Positions 26,001-32,629 of a stretch of DNA of 64,000 bases are shown in pieces. The translations under genes and the position numbers were made by a program. Every line of letters starts with the position of its first letter. The first letter of the stretch is position 1. The stretch spans positions 150,125,001 through 150,189,000 of the forward strand of contig NC_133026.1 of the NCBI RefSeq assembly GCF_048771995.1. Direction: 5' to 3'. The DNA is from Taeniopygia guttata (taxonomy: Eukaryota > Chordata > Aves > Passeriformes > Estrildidae). The notes under the pieces were generated by a model. That model saw only the letters and a program-made list of their open reading frames with translations. It was not told where the DNA came from and searched no databases.

Positions 26001-28050
26001 GATTCTCACTCTAAATCCCGACTTCCCCAAGTTTCTCTTCCCAAGGCTTTCAAGGGAAGCCAAAACCACGCAGGGATCTCTCCTGAAAGCTGCAGCGAGA
26101 ACTCATTAAGGGGAAAATAAAACCCTGAGTTAATTACAGGTTGGTTTTGTCCACATAAACTTTCATTCCCTGGGAACACGCCTGCTCTTGGATTCACAAT
26201 CCTTCAGAAACTCTGTTGGGAAATTCAGGAAGAGCCATGACCTTCCAAAGTCATTCCTGCCTGCAAATGCCTGATGGTTGTACTGGGAATGCCAGGACCA
26301 CAGGCACCCTTGGGGGGGTTTCAAAGCTGCTCCTTGAACTTGAGCCATCCAGGAGACTTTGGGGATATTTGAGATCCTGTTTCTGAGAAGGATGCAAAGA
26401 GGGGAAAAAGGAAAAGCAACTCGGCTGGATTTGCACACCAAGAAGACAAATTAACACAGGAAAAGCAAAATACAGCAGGGATTTTCTGGGATTTGTGCTC
26501 TCCAGCACCAGGAAAGGATCATGGAATGGTTTGGGTTGGAAAGGATCTTAAGGATCGTCTAATTTCACCCTCACCTTCCACTATCCCAGGTTGCTCCAAG
26601 CCCCATCCAACCTGACCTTGGACATTTCCAGGGGGGCATGAACAAGGAAGACGGTGAAAACCAAATTCCTGAGGAAGGGATTCCCAATCCCAACCTCCTG
26701 CTTAGGAAGTGAGAGTCACCTGTATCCTGGTGCTCCCCATTGATGCCACCAAAATGTGATGTACTCAACCCCAAAACCAGGGAATTTACTCCTTAATTTA
26801 ATTCCAGATGCTCAAAAGCTCCTTCCAGGGGCTTGCACCAAACTAGAAGCCAAAACCCTCCCAAATTCCCTTGGGAAGAAGCCACAGGAACGCTCCCCAG
26901 TCCTTCAGCACAGCCACCACCACGTACCGACGCGGGCGCAGCTCCCTCCTCGGCTTGGATCCCATTCCAGAGGCTGGAGCCAAGGCCTTTCCCATCTGCA
27001 GCCTCCTGCTTCAGGGAGCTTCTCGGCCAGAAATGGGACAGAGAAAGGACACACATATTTTAGCATCATGGTTTGGGTTGGGAGGGATCATGTTGTTGCT
27101 CCAAGCCGCTTCCATGGGAAGGAACACCTTCTGCTATTCCAGGTTTGTCCATGCTCCATCCAACCTGGCCTCAGACACTTCCAGGGATGGGGCAGGCATG
27201 GTTTCTTCGGGAAACACCTGCCAGGAGCTCACCACCCTCCCAGGGAAGGATTCCTTCCTGATATCCAATCTAAACCTTCCATCCTTCAGCTTCAGGTGAT
27301 TCCCCTTTTCCCATCACTCCGTGCCTTTTATTTTTCCTTACTATTTTTCCCTATCAAACTCCTGTTGGTAATCAAAGCAGCACAAGGAAAGCAGAGCTGG
27401 GTGTGGCATTCCCATGCACTGGGAATAACCCAGATGGAAAAGCCCAGCCCTGCAGATCCCATCTCCATCCCAATCCAAGGGCTGACCTGCTGATGACGTT
27501 CTCCTGCAGTGGCTTTTCCTTGACTTTTGATGGTTTCTTCTTCTTCCCTTTTACCGTGGAAGGCTTCGCAGCAGGACAGAGCAGGATAGAGGAAAAGGAA
27601 GTTCATGCCATGGGTTTGATTCCCACTGAATTTTTGGGATAATTCCAAGGGTCTCCCCAAAGCACAGAGGGGGGTGTGGTACCTTCACTGTGTATTCCAG
27701 CTCCTTCACCAGGAGCACTTCTGGCTTGTCCCGTCCCTTTTCCAAGTCATTCTTTCGCTTCCTGGGATGAGGAAGAATTGATCCCACTGAAACCAGCCCC
27801 TTGGTGGTAACCATAAACCATGGCATGATGCCATACTTCCTAATCCTGATGCCCAGCAGCACTAAAGATTGCTTCCCAAAGGAATTCTGAAGGAATTTCT
27901 CTTCTTGAGTGTGAAATTCCCAGGAAAATCAGTGTGATAATAAAGCTGGAGCCCCCCAAAATTCCCTGCCATGCTCCATGGTACCCACCTGCTGCTGCAC
28001 TTCACTTCACTGGTTTTTGACACCCCCATGGCTCTGTCATCCACAATTTC
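10961..28050 (-). CDS. TOP1MT: DNA topoisomerase IB, TOP1MT orthologue with enlarged basic N-terminus (gene span)
   Basis: Type IB topoisomerases nick one DNA strand through a 3'-phosphotyrosine link, relax supercoils and reseal it. Reading exons from 28050 down to the stop at 10961-10963 gives one continuous frame of 2,958 nt (985 aa and stop). The last 13 exons (116, 122, 123, 188, 145, 144, 186, 69, 115, 128, 95, 150, 103 nt) encode the whole core, linker and C-terminal domain, a 13-exon pattern known for vertebrate TOP1 and TOP1MT. Seen catalytic elements: [11 protein letters not shown] (DNA-contacting Arg), [11 protein letters not shown] (general-acid Lys), LALRAGNE (Arg), KVFRTYNAS (Arg), ILCNHQR (His) and SKLNYLDPR (nucleophile Tyr). 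Core signatures such as [14 protein letters not shown] and the C-terminal MAGEDFEF fit TOP1MT better than nuclear TOP1, and RHPN1 lies next door as in mammals. Odd: a 959-nt K/E-rich exon and several small exons replace the short mitochondrial presequence of mammals. An in-frame ATG in a strong context (GCCATGG, 28029-28027) could be the start; a more distal start is possible. Confidence 0.9.
11110..11238 (+). repeat. CR1 3' end in TOP1MT last intron
   Basis: Sense-strand tail ('gaagtctccaaggccaggtt' to 'tcattccatgattt'), opposite to the gene, filling most of the 187-bp intron. The gene's donor lies only 3 bp beyond it. Confidence 0.85.
11251..11400 (-). CDS. TOP1MT: TOP1MT active-site tyrosine exon
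   Basis: 150 nt, from NVEKKKKLL to ITVAW. Contains SKLNYLDPR: the Tyr is the residue that forms the covalent 3'-phosphotyrosine, and the Asn before it corresponds to the Asn known for camptothecin sensitivity in nuclear TOP1. Donor GTGAGTCTTG. Confidence 0.96.
11595..11760 (+). repeat. CR1 3' end fragment in TOP1MT intron
   Basis: From 'ggtttcccagagaagctggg' through 'gtccaaggccaggttggaca' to a degraded terminus. Antisense to the host gene. Confidence 0.8.
11875..11969 (-). CDS. TOP1MT: TOP1MT linker exon
   Basis: 95 nt, from [14 protein letters not shown] to DAKAEL. This is the charged coiled-coil linker between core and C-terminal domain. Acceptor cttcacag, donor GTGAGT. Confidence 0.95.
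12656..12783 (-). CDS. TOP1MT: TOP1MT core exon with ILCNHQR
   Basis: 128 nt, [18 protein letters not shown] onwards to [15 protein letters not shown] carries the catalytic His that stabilises the transition state. Donor AAAAG|GTGGGA. Confidence 0.96.
13254..13368 (-). CDS. TOP1MT: TOP1MT core exon with KVFRTYNAS
   Basis: 115 nt, from [18 protein letters not shown] to LKALTN. The Arg in FRTYN is a catalytic residue contacting the scissile phosphate. Acceptor cctccag, donor GTGAGTG. Confidence 0.96.
13434..13690 (+). repeat. CR1 3' end in TOP1MT intron
   Basis: Starts 'gggggaatggcttcaaagtg' and ends 'ccattccatgattcc'. It lies 65 bases from an exon, antisense to the gene. Confidence 0.88.
13915..14015 (+). 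repeat. Older CR1 3' end
   Basis: 'gggacgtggtttagtggtgg' and the 'gatgatcttagaggtctttt' tail identify the older CR1 subfamily, also seen at 23720-23930. Confidence 0.75.
14508..14576 (-). CDS. TOP1MT: TOP1MT core exon (69 nt)
   Basis: 23 codons, [18 protein letters not shown] to [14 protein letters not shown] resembles the KDP form of TOP1MT rather than the KQPEDDLFD of nuclear TOP1. Donor AGT|GTGAGT. Confidence 0.95.
15055..15240 (-). CDS. TOP1MT: TOP1MT core exon with LALRAGNE and [10 protein letters not shown]
   Basis: 186 nt (62 codons). The Arg of LALRAGNE and the Lys of LGKDS are the catalytic Arg and the general-acid Lys of type IB enzymes. Ends VSVEKP|GTGAGT. Confidence 0.97.
15350..15598. 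repeat. Two CR1 tails in opposite orientation
   Basis: 15350-15435 is an antisense CR1 terminus ('cagaattatttggaagggac' onwards). 15470-15598 is a sense terminus ending 'accattccaggattccat'. The pair can fold back in intronic RNA. Confidence 0.8.
15723..15866 (-). CDS. TOP1MT: TOP1MT core exon
   Basis: 48 codons, [18 protein letters not shown] to [28 protein letters not shown] is near identical to the family. Donor AAG|GTATCC. Confidence 0.96.
16610..16754 (-). CDS. TOP1MT: TOP1MT core exon
   Basis: 145 nt, [18 protein letters not shown] to MLNPSSKLK. Acceptor tttccacag. The donor is AAG|GTTGGAA, weaker than the others, but frame and length match the family. Confidence 0.95.
16872..17255 (-). 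repeat. CR1 LINE (older subfamily), antisense sequence on plus
   Basis: Starts 'catggaatcattaaagttgg', passes through 'atcgagtccaaccatgaacc', 'cctgggcagcctcttcct' and a T-run, then 'ccaggctgagcctctccag'. Same orientation as TOP1MT. Confidence 0.85.
17519..17706 (-). CDS. TOP1MT: TOP1MT core exon with [11 protein letters not shown]
   Basis: 188 nt, [20 protein letters not shown] to IINCSK. The FRGRGEHP Arg contacts DNA and lies at the camptothecin site in nuclear TOP1. YCILDGH is a TOP1MT-like spelling (YCFM/FCIMDNH in nuclear TOP1). Confidence 0.97.
17744..17815 (-). repeat. CR1 terminus, antisense
   Basis: A 70-bp fragment: 'gaatgctttggattggaaag' then 'gtctaagtgcc'. It lies close upstream of the 17519-17706 exon. 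Confidence 0.6.
18047..18169 (-). CDS. TOP1MT: TOP1MT core exon
   Basis: 41 codons, [18 protein letters not shown] to [23 protein letters not shown] closely follows the human TOP1MT pattern. Donor CAG|GTGAGG. Confidence 0.96.
18664..18785 (-). CDS. TOP1MT: TOP1MT core exon
   Basis: 122 nt, [18 protein letters not shown] to [16 protein letters not shown] is a family hallmark. Donor AAG|GTACCT. Confidence 0.96.
18810..18895 (-). repeat. CR1 fragment, antisense
   Basis: 'gacaccttccattaaattag', 'ccagggatgg', 'cacagcttctctgggcag': a degraded internal piece of a CR1 tail. Confidence 0.65.
19922..20037 (-). CDS. TOP1MT: TOP1MT first core exon
   Basis: 116 nt, [18 protein letters not shown] to QFYYDG. 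It joins the upstream exon at KWKW|WEEE, the same junction as KWKWWEEER in nuclear TOP1, while EDGVKW and LEHRGPYF match TOP1MT. This is the first of the 13 conserved exons. Confidence 0.97.
20285..20412 (-). repeat. CR1 fragment, antisense
   Basis: 'cattccaacccctttccatg', 'gggcagggacaccttccact', 'gggcctctctggtaaacc'. The extreme 3' end is missing. Confidence 0.75.
21583..21660. repeat. AT-rich ATT microsatellite
   Basis: Runs of attatt/aatatt with interruptions, in the intron just 3' of the large basic exon. Simple-sequence expansion. Confidence 0.7.
21954..22912 (-). CDS. TOP1MT: TOP1MT giant K/E-rich exon (959 nt)
   Basis: 319 codons without a stop, from [14 protein letters not shown] to AENKWKW. 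The acceptor (cttcccacag) and donor (TG|GTAAAATCC) are clear. The 3' junction KWKW|WEEE is that of nuclear TOP1, which shows the exon is coding and joined to the core. After a short acidic start comes a 51-bp tandem repeat coding [21 protein letters not shown] units, then alternating basic and acidic blocks. Nuclear TOP1 has a ~200-residue charged N-terminal domain that carries localisation signals; mammalian TOP1MT lacks it. Several KRKRG/KKKR clusters look like nuclear or nucleolar signals (inference). The plus strand reads as long F/S/L/P-rich frames that are only the complement of this exon. Confidence 0.85.
22598..22770 (-). repeat. 51-bp in-frame tandem repeat inside TOP1MT exon
   Basis: Period is exactly 51 bp (repeat starts at 22598, 22649, 22700 and 22751 on the plus strand). 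Three full 17-residue units and one partial unit are present, each starting KRKRGKK/KR/RK. The copies differ at a few bases, so the expansion is not brand new. Confidence 0.9.
23720..23932 (+). repeat. CR1 LINE (older subfamily) 3' end
   Basis: 'aaacgttttaggctgagcct' to 'ccaaccctaagaattccgtg'. Includes the 'gggacgtggtttagtggtga' word shared with 13915-14015. Confidence 0.8.
23935..25255. other. TOP1MT intron, nothing recognised
   Basis: Intronic sequence with no repeat family or exon that I can support. A 12-base A-run is at 24378-24390. Confidence 0.4.
25263..25281 (-). CDS. TOP1MT: Candidate 19-nt TOP1MT microexon
   Basis: On the minus strand a strong acceptor (gggttcctcttccag) and donor (CAG|GTGGTAGAGG) flank 19 nt coding SASNEQ. 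Its length (3n+1) is what is needed to bring the upstream exon at 27487-27563 into frame with the giant exon; joining those directly would hit a stop. Inferred from splice sites and phase only. Confidence 0.35.
26518..26640 (-). repeat. CR1 3' end, antisense
   Basis: 'atcatggaatggtttgggtt' with 'ctcaccttccactatccc' and 'ccaacctgaccttggacat'. A short internal deletion removes the 'gggcaggg' block. Confidence 0.88.
26928..27005 (-). CDS. TOP1MT: Candidate 78-nt TOP1MT exon
   Basis: GC- and CpG-rich island within AT-richer intron, with acceptor (ccctgaagcag) and donor (TCG|GTACGTGG). Read in the phase set by the exon upstream it gives [16 protein letters not shown] then [10 protein letters not shown], basic like its neighbours and without stops. 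The other phase ([11 protein letters not shown]...) is also open, so frame evidence is weak. Confidence 0.4.
27062..27330 (-). repeat. CR1 LINE fragment, antisense
   Basis: 'tagcatcatggtttgggttg' through 'ccatccaacctggcctcaga' to 'tatccaatctaaaccttcc' and the 'ccttttcccatcactccg' segment. Same strand as TOP1MT. Confidence 0.88.
27487..27563 (-). CDS. TOP1MT: TOP1MT N-terminal exon, Lys-rich
   Basis: 77 nt coding [18 protein letters not shown] then LQENVIS. The KKKKPSK cluster resembles the KKKKPKK stretch of nuclear TOP1. Donor AGCAG|GTCAGC is strong. The exon ends two bases into a codon. Confidence 0.7.
27683..27761 (-). CDS. TOP1MT: TOP1MT N-terminal exon
   Basis: 79 nt, [18 protein letters not shown] then KELEYTVK. 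Acceptor ctcatcccag, donor AAG|GTACCA. Phase fits both neighbours (preceding exon leaves AG; this begins with G). Confidence 0.7.
27989..28050 (-). CDS. TOP1MT: TOP1MT N-terminal exon, possible start
   Basis: 62 nt, [18 protein letters not shown] then SS. Acceptor ggattctcccag, donor AG|GTGGGTAC. The internal ATG (28029-28027) sits in GCCATGG, a strong initiation context, and starting there would give about 978 aa. Equally the frame may continue upstream. Confidence 0.6.
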
Positions 28051-28059
28051 CTGGGAGAA

Positions 28060-29325
28060 TCCAAGGATGGTCACTGGAATGAGATGGAAACAGCACAGGG
28101 TTGGTGCCACCCCAGTTTTCCTCTCCAAGGAAACCCCAACAGCTCAGTCCCAAAGTTTGGAACCCACAGGGTCAAGCTCAGCTTTAATGAGGACCCATGT
28201 TGAAAAAATTTAAGCTCAGTCCCTGAACTTCTGTTGTAGGTGGCAAAATAAAAGGCAATAAAAAGAAAAAAAGAGGAAATCCCCTAAAATAGTTCAGGAA
28301 TTCGCACCTTCCACCACCACAATTAATAATAATTAAGCATAGCAGAGAAATGGGGTAAATTGAGATATTGAGATGTTGAGTCTCCACCAGCACCTCTCCC
28401 CTCTCCTCTTCTCATGGAGCAGCCAGACTCTCCCAAGTCCCTGTTTTCCCTAGAAACTCAAGAGGATGCAAGGAATACAGGTCATATTCCTGGTTCCTGT
28501 CCATGAAAAACCCCCACATTGAGGAAAAAAACCCCAAAAAACAGGATTTCTCAAGGAGGTAAGTGAAAACCAGTCAGAAACATCCTGAAAGTTTTTCTGG
28601 GAGTAGAAAACACTTGGAAAAACTCCATATTTTACCAGGCTTTGCTGCACCAAGAGCACTTGGAGCTGCAGTGGGGATGAAGCTCAGTTGGTACAGGAGA
28701 ACATTCCCAATCCCAGCCAGCCTGAAGAAGACCTCACTCCTCACCCACCTGCTTCCCTAAGGGAAGTCCCCCCTCTCCCAGGAAACTCCTTTAAAGTCTC
28801 TCTCCAATCAGCCTGATTGGAAGCTCCCAGCCCAAGATGCACCCTGGGAAATGAAGTTTTAGCCCAAAAGCTGAATTTTGGGAGTATCCCTCAACCAGCA
28901 ACTCCTCAGCAAGTAGCCTTGGGAAGTAGTGAAATACTTTGGACCACTCAGGAGGAGAACAAGGCCAAAAATATGGATTTAAAAATAATCAGGAAAAACC
29001 TGCTTGGCAGGAGATGCTTCCTCTTCAATTACATCCTTAAATTAATCCCCAAATCCATCTTTTCCCAGCTGCTTCTCATCCATCAGAGCTCCATGGTTGG
29101 ATGTAGAGGGGTCTGGGCACACACCCCCTAACCCTCATCCTGAAACCCACCCCACTCCTCTCCAGCCCTTTTCATGGGATGAGTCCTTTGCTTCCAACCT
29201 GCCCCTGATGTCATCAAGAACCTCATCCCAGCTGAGCCTCCTTAATGTCCTCATCCATCCCAAAACAGGTGTAAGCAGCACACCTGGGAATGGGATGGGG
29301 AATAGGGGTAACAGGCAAAAGCTTT
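28060..29325. other. Intronic/5' region of TOP1MT, nothing recognised
   Basis: No exon with both good splice sites and family resemblance, and no repeat family recognised. Confidence 0.35.
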
Positions 29326-29329
29326 CCCC

Positions 29330-29672
29330 AAATTAGGGGAGAAAAGAAAGATCCAGGGAGATCTCAGAGCCACTTCCAGTGCCTGGAGGGGCTCCAGGAG
29401 AGCTGGAGAGGGACTTTGGATAAGGGATGGAGGGACAGGACACAGGGAATGGCTTTAAAGTGGAATTGGGTGAGATTAGATGGGATTTTGGGAAGGAATT
29501 CTTGGCTGTGAGGGTGGTGAGGGGGTGGAATGAAATTCCCAGAGCAGCTGTGGCTGCCCCATCCCTGGAAATGTCCAAGGCCTTGGATCAACCTGTTCTA
29601 GTGGAAGGTCTCCCTGCTCTCTGTATTGGATGACCTTTCAAGCCCATTCCAACCCAAACCATCCCATAATTC
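29330..29672 (+). repeat. CR1 LINE 3' fragment
   Basis: 'gagaaaagaaagatccaggg' to 'accatcccataattcc'. It carries the 'gaattgggtgagattagatg' variant that recurs in RHPN1 intron copies, marking one young subfamily. Confidence 0.9.
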
Positions 29673-30668
29673 CAGGAAAACTCAGAGGTTTTGGGTCAGC
29701 AAAGGGCGCTGCTCCATGTGGAATCCCCAGCCAGGATGAGGAGCTGGGACCCCACATTCCCTTGGGAAGGTCCCACCCGGTTGGCGGCCGGGAGCGGAAA
29801 CCCCCGGAGGAAGGGCTGGATCTGGGAAAGCCTCTTTGATCCCTGTTGCGCCATCCCGGGAAAAACACATCCAAGCCACCTTTCTGGCTGGATGAGTAGA
29901 GGCTGTCCAGGGGTGGGAGCCAGCCCCAGGGAAGGGAGCAGGGAAGGACAACTTCAAGCCGGGGCTTGTTCGCCCTTGTCCGCCTCCTTCCAAGGACAGC
30001 TTGGGATTGAATTTCTCCCGTTTTCCCTGGATTCCATAAGATTTACTCGGCTTTCTCCTAAATTTTCTGTGCCCACAACAGGAAAAGATGGGTTTTTCAG
30101 GGATGTGAGCTGGGAAAAAAACCTGTCCTAGCCTGGAGCTGCTCCAGTTTGCTCCTTGATCCCACCCAAGTACAACCTGGGATAAATCCCTTAAAAATTA
30201 AGCTGAGTTTTTGCATATTTTTATGGATTTTCCCTTCACAGACGCTCTTTGCAATGGGGGGAATTGGAATGTGAGCTCTGCTTGGGAAAAGTGGAGCACA
30301 AAGGGGGTTTGGCTCATCCTTAGGAAAAACCAGAGTGGAATGGGATCCCTGCACTGGTGACACCACAGCAGCTGTATCCATGAAACATTCCAGATTAATC
30401 AGTAATTCCACTTTTCTATTACAGCTATTCCTTTTGGATTGGAAAATCCTGGAGAAGCCCTTTCCTGGGATCACACAGCCCTTGAAGCCCTGATGAGAAA
30501 AAAATAACTGGGAAAGGTGGAACGGGCTTAATAAATACAGTTATAAAATAAATCCACACCCTATAAAACATTTAGTGTGTCCTGGGCTAACATTTCCCAC
30601 CCAAGAAGCAGCTGGATCTGCACGGAATTCCCTGTGTCCCATTGATATGAATTGGATTTATCACTCAC

Positions 30669-30756
30669 TAATTTCATTGTGGCCCACGTAAAGACTCAGG
30701 GACCTTCTTGTGATCGGTGACAAAGGTTCGGAGCAGGAATATGGGGCAGAATTTGC
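30669..30756 (-). other. TOP1MT: Candidate TOP1MT 5' exon (UTR or start)
   Basis: A strong acceptor (attcctttttgcag) and a consensus donor (TTA|GTGAGTGA) bound 88 nt. The exon contains ATG AAA TTA just before the donor, leaving phase 0, which fits the exon at 27989-28050. It may therefore supply a start (M-K-L) or only 5' UTR. Not confirmable by homology. Confidence 0.35.
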
Positions 30757-30872
30757 CTGCAAAAAGGAATAAAGCGGGTTTGATCTTACTTCTTCATTAT
30801 TTTTCCATTATATTTCGTATTAATCTATGGTTTATAGAGGACCAGCTACCAACAGGGCAAGGGCACAGCAGC

Positions 30873-31228
30873 CCAGATGTTGAGGCGAGGAGGAGCCGGG
30901 GGGGAGGAGGGTGCAGAGGTTGCAGGGGCAGAATGAGGGAGGGACAGCCCAGATGTGAGGACAGGAGTTGAGTAGCCCAGATGTAGCTAGGATGGGGGCG
31001 GGGGCTCCTTGTGGTAGGCGGGGTCACCCAGATGTGGCCGGGGTAGGAACCTACGAGCGCCCAGATGTGAGGCAGGGAGCGGGGACAGGCCCAGATGTGG
31101 CTGGAACGGGGGGCGGGGCCGCCTGGCTGGAGTCAGGGGTCGTCCAGATGTGGCCAGGATGGCGAAGGTGCCCCTTGTTTTAGCCGGGATCATCCAGATG
31201 TGTCCGGAGCCCCCCCCCCTCCAGATGT
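30873..31228. repeat. Nine-copy CCAGATGT array beside the promoter
   Basis: The octamer starts at 30873, 30949, 30977, 31028, 31061, 31091, 31144, 31194 and 31221, always on the same strand and often followed by GG. Gaps are near multiples of about 26 bp, suggesting a decayed minisatellite. Each copy holds the E-box-like core CAGATG. Confidence 0.8.
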
Positions 31229-31282
31229 GGAGCCGGGAGGGGCGTCCCGCGCGTGTGGGCGGGGCTTATAGCCACGCCCCCG

Positions 31283-31290
31283 TGACGTCA
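31283..31290. promoter_or_regulatory. cAMP response element palindrome
   Basis: Full TGACGTCA, the consensus site for CREB/ATF dimers, about 170 bp upstream of the presumed RHPN1 first exon. Confidence 0.6.
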
Positions 31291-31310
31291 CCCGCGTTCT
31301 AATTCCCACC

Positions 31311-31325
31311 GTTGCCACGGGCAAC
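31311..31325. promoter_or_regulatory. RFX X-box palindrome
   Basis: GTTGCC and GGCAAC arms separated by 3 bases, matching the RFX dimer consensus (GTNRCC/RGYAAC with 0-3 spacer). Confidence 0.6.
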
Positions 31326-31455
31326 GGCCGCTCCGCTCCTCCCCCCCACCGCCTCTCCCAATCCCGCGCGTCTATTGGGCGGCGCCGCCGTCCATCAACG
31401 CTGTGCCGCTCTCCCATTGGTTACTCGGCGGTTAAGCCCCGCCCCTCCGCCCTGC

Positions 31456-31515
31456 TTATGCCCCGCGCTCGGCGGAGCCGCCGCGATCGCGGCGGGGCCT
31501 GAGGGGGCACCGGGG
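31456..31515 (+). other. RHPN1: RHPN1 probable exon 1 (5' UTR)
   Basis: GC-rich stretch ending at a donor (CCGGGG|GTGAGC, intron from 31516). The transcription start is a guess. It contains a 14-codon upstream ORF, ATG at 31458 to TGA at 31500-31502, if transcription starts before it. Confidence 0.5.
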
Positions 31516-31659
31516 GTGAGCGGGGGCACGGCCGGAGGGTCCCGGGGCACCCCGGGGTGGGGAAGGGCTGTGGAGTTGTAGCTAGGAGGGGTTTGGCTCG
31601 GCAACGAGGTTTTTGGGGGGGTCTCCCTTGTCTGGAGCATCTTTGGGAAGGGGATTTTG

Positions 31660-32300
31660 GGGGCGCTTACGCCGCGAGGGGAGGGGGGGTTGAGACCTCG
31701 CCCCATTTGGGGTCGCTGTATAAGGTGGGTTTAAGGTAGTTCTGAAGAGGGGTTTTGGGGGGGTTTAAACTTCCCCCACCCATTTAGGATAGCTCTAAAA
31801 GAGAGTTTGGGGGTTCCCCCCCCCCCCATTTGGGGTGGTCCTGTAAAGGGTTTTTCAGAAGGTTTGGTGAGTTTAGGGTAGTTCTGAAAAGGGGTTTTGG
31901 GGGGGTTTAAACTCCCCCCCCCCCCCATTTAGGGTAGCTCTAAAAGGGAGTTTGGGGGGTTCCCCCCCTATTTGGAGTAGCCCTATAAAGGGGTTTTCAG
32001 AGGGTCTGGCTCCCTCCCCGCTCTGGGTCTCTCCATTTAAATCTTCCCCATCCCTGGGAAGTTATTCCCAAGAGTGGAAAAACTCTTATAGGGGGAGTTT
32101 GTAGGGGTTTAAACACCCCCCCTAATTTAGGGCAGCTCTGCCAGGGGAGTTGGGGGGGTTAAACTCGCTCATTCCCTTATCCAGAGCAGCTCTTCCCAGC
32201 GGGTTTTGGGGGGGTTTAAACATCCCCCATTTAGGGTCTGGTGGGATTTAACATCCCCCGACCTGGGGTAGCTTTACAAAGGGGGTTTGTGTTCCCTCTT
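31660..32300. repeat. G-tract/C-tract minisatellite in RHPN1 intron 1
   Basis: Degenerate tandem units; the first two repeat at a 142-bp period (compare 31739 and 31881). Each unit carries a G-run, GTTTAAAC and a C-run, so it forms near-palindromes and has quadruplex potential. Confidence 0.75.
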
Positions 32301-32400
32301 TTACCTAAATTATTTCAGCTAGGAGGGAAGCTGTGGGCTCACATCTGGCCAGATGTTGAGTGCAGGGGGCTTTGCAAACAGAACAGAGCAGGGGTTAGGA

Positions 32401-32414
32401 GGGGTTTAAACCCC
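32401..32414. repeat. Perfect GGGGTTTAAACCCC palindrome
   Basis: A 14-bp perfect palindrome related to the cores of the upstream minisatellite, 100 bp before RHPN1 exon 2. Confidence 0.7.
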
Positions 32415-32539
32415 CACTTAGGACAGACCTGGGATCTGGACCCCGGTGGGTCGCCGAGGCCCCAAAACTGCACTGTGAGCTCAAGCAGGAGCCCCCCGCC
32501 CCCCACCATTCCCAGCCTGTGGATGTTGCATCCCTGGAG

Positions 32540-32629
32540 ATGATGCCCCCCGAGGAGGAGAGCCCGGATGGGGACAGGGACAGTGGCCTTGTCCTCCTGC
32601 ACGGCCCGAAGAGCGGCAGCGCACGGAAG
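32540..32629 (+). CDS. RHPN1: RHPN1 first coding exon
   Basis: 30 codons, [18 protein letters not shown] to GSARK. Exon starts at 32516 (acceptor ccattcccag). An out-of-frame ATG at 32523 opens a six-codon uORF whose TGA (32541-32543) overlaps the start codon. Donor AAG|GTGAGG. Confidence 0.85.

Larger units (their letters stand above)
31230..31520. promoter_or_regulatory. CpG-island promoter, probably bidirectional (TOP1MT/RHPN1)
   Basis: Very CpG-rich segment between the divergent genes. It holds a palindromic CRE (TGACGTCA, 31283-31290), an RFX-type X-box (GTTGCC-ACG-GGCAAC, 31311-31325), CCAAT boxes at 31358-31362 (plus) and 31374-31378 and 31416-31420 (as ATTGG), and GC boxes. No consensus TATA box is seen apart from 'gcttata' at 31264-31270. 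Sites are seen; function in both directions is inferred from gene layout. Confidence 0.75.
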
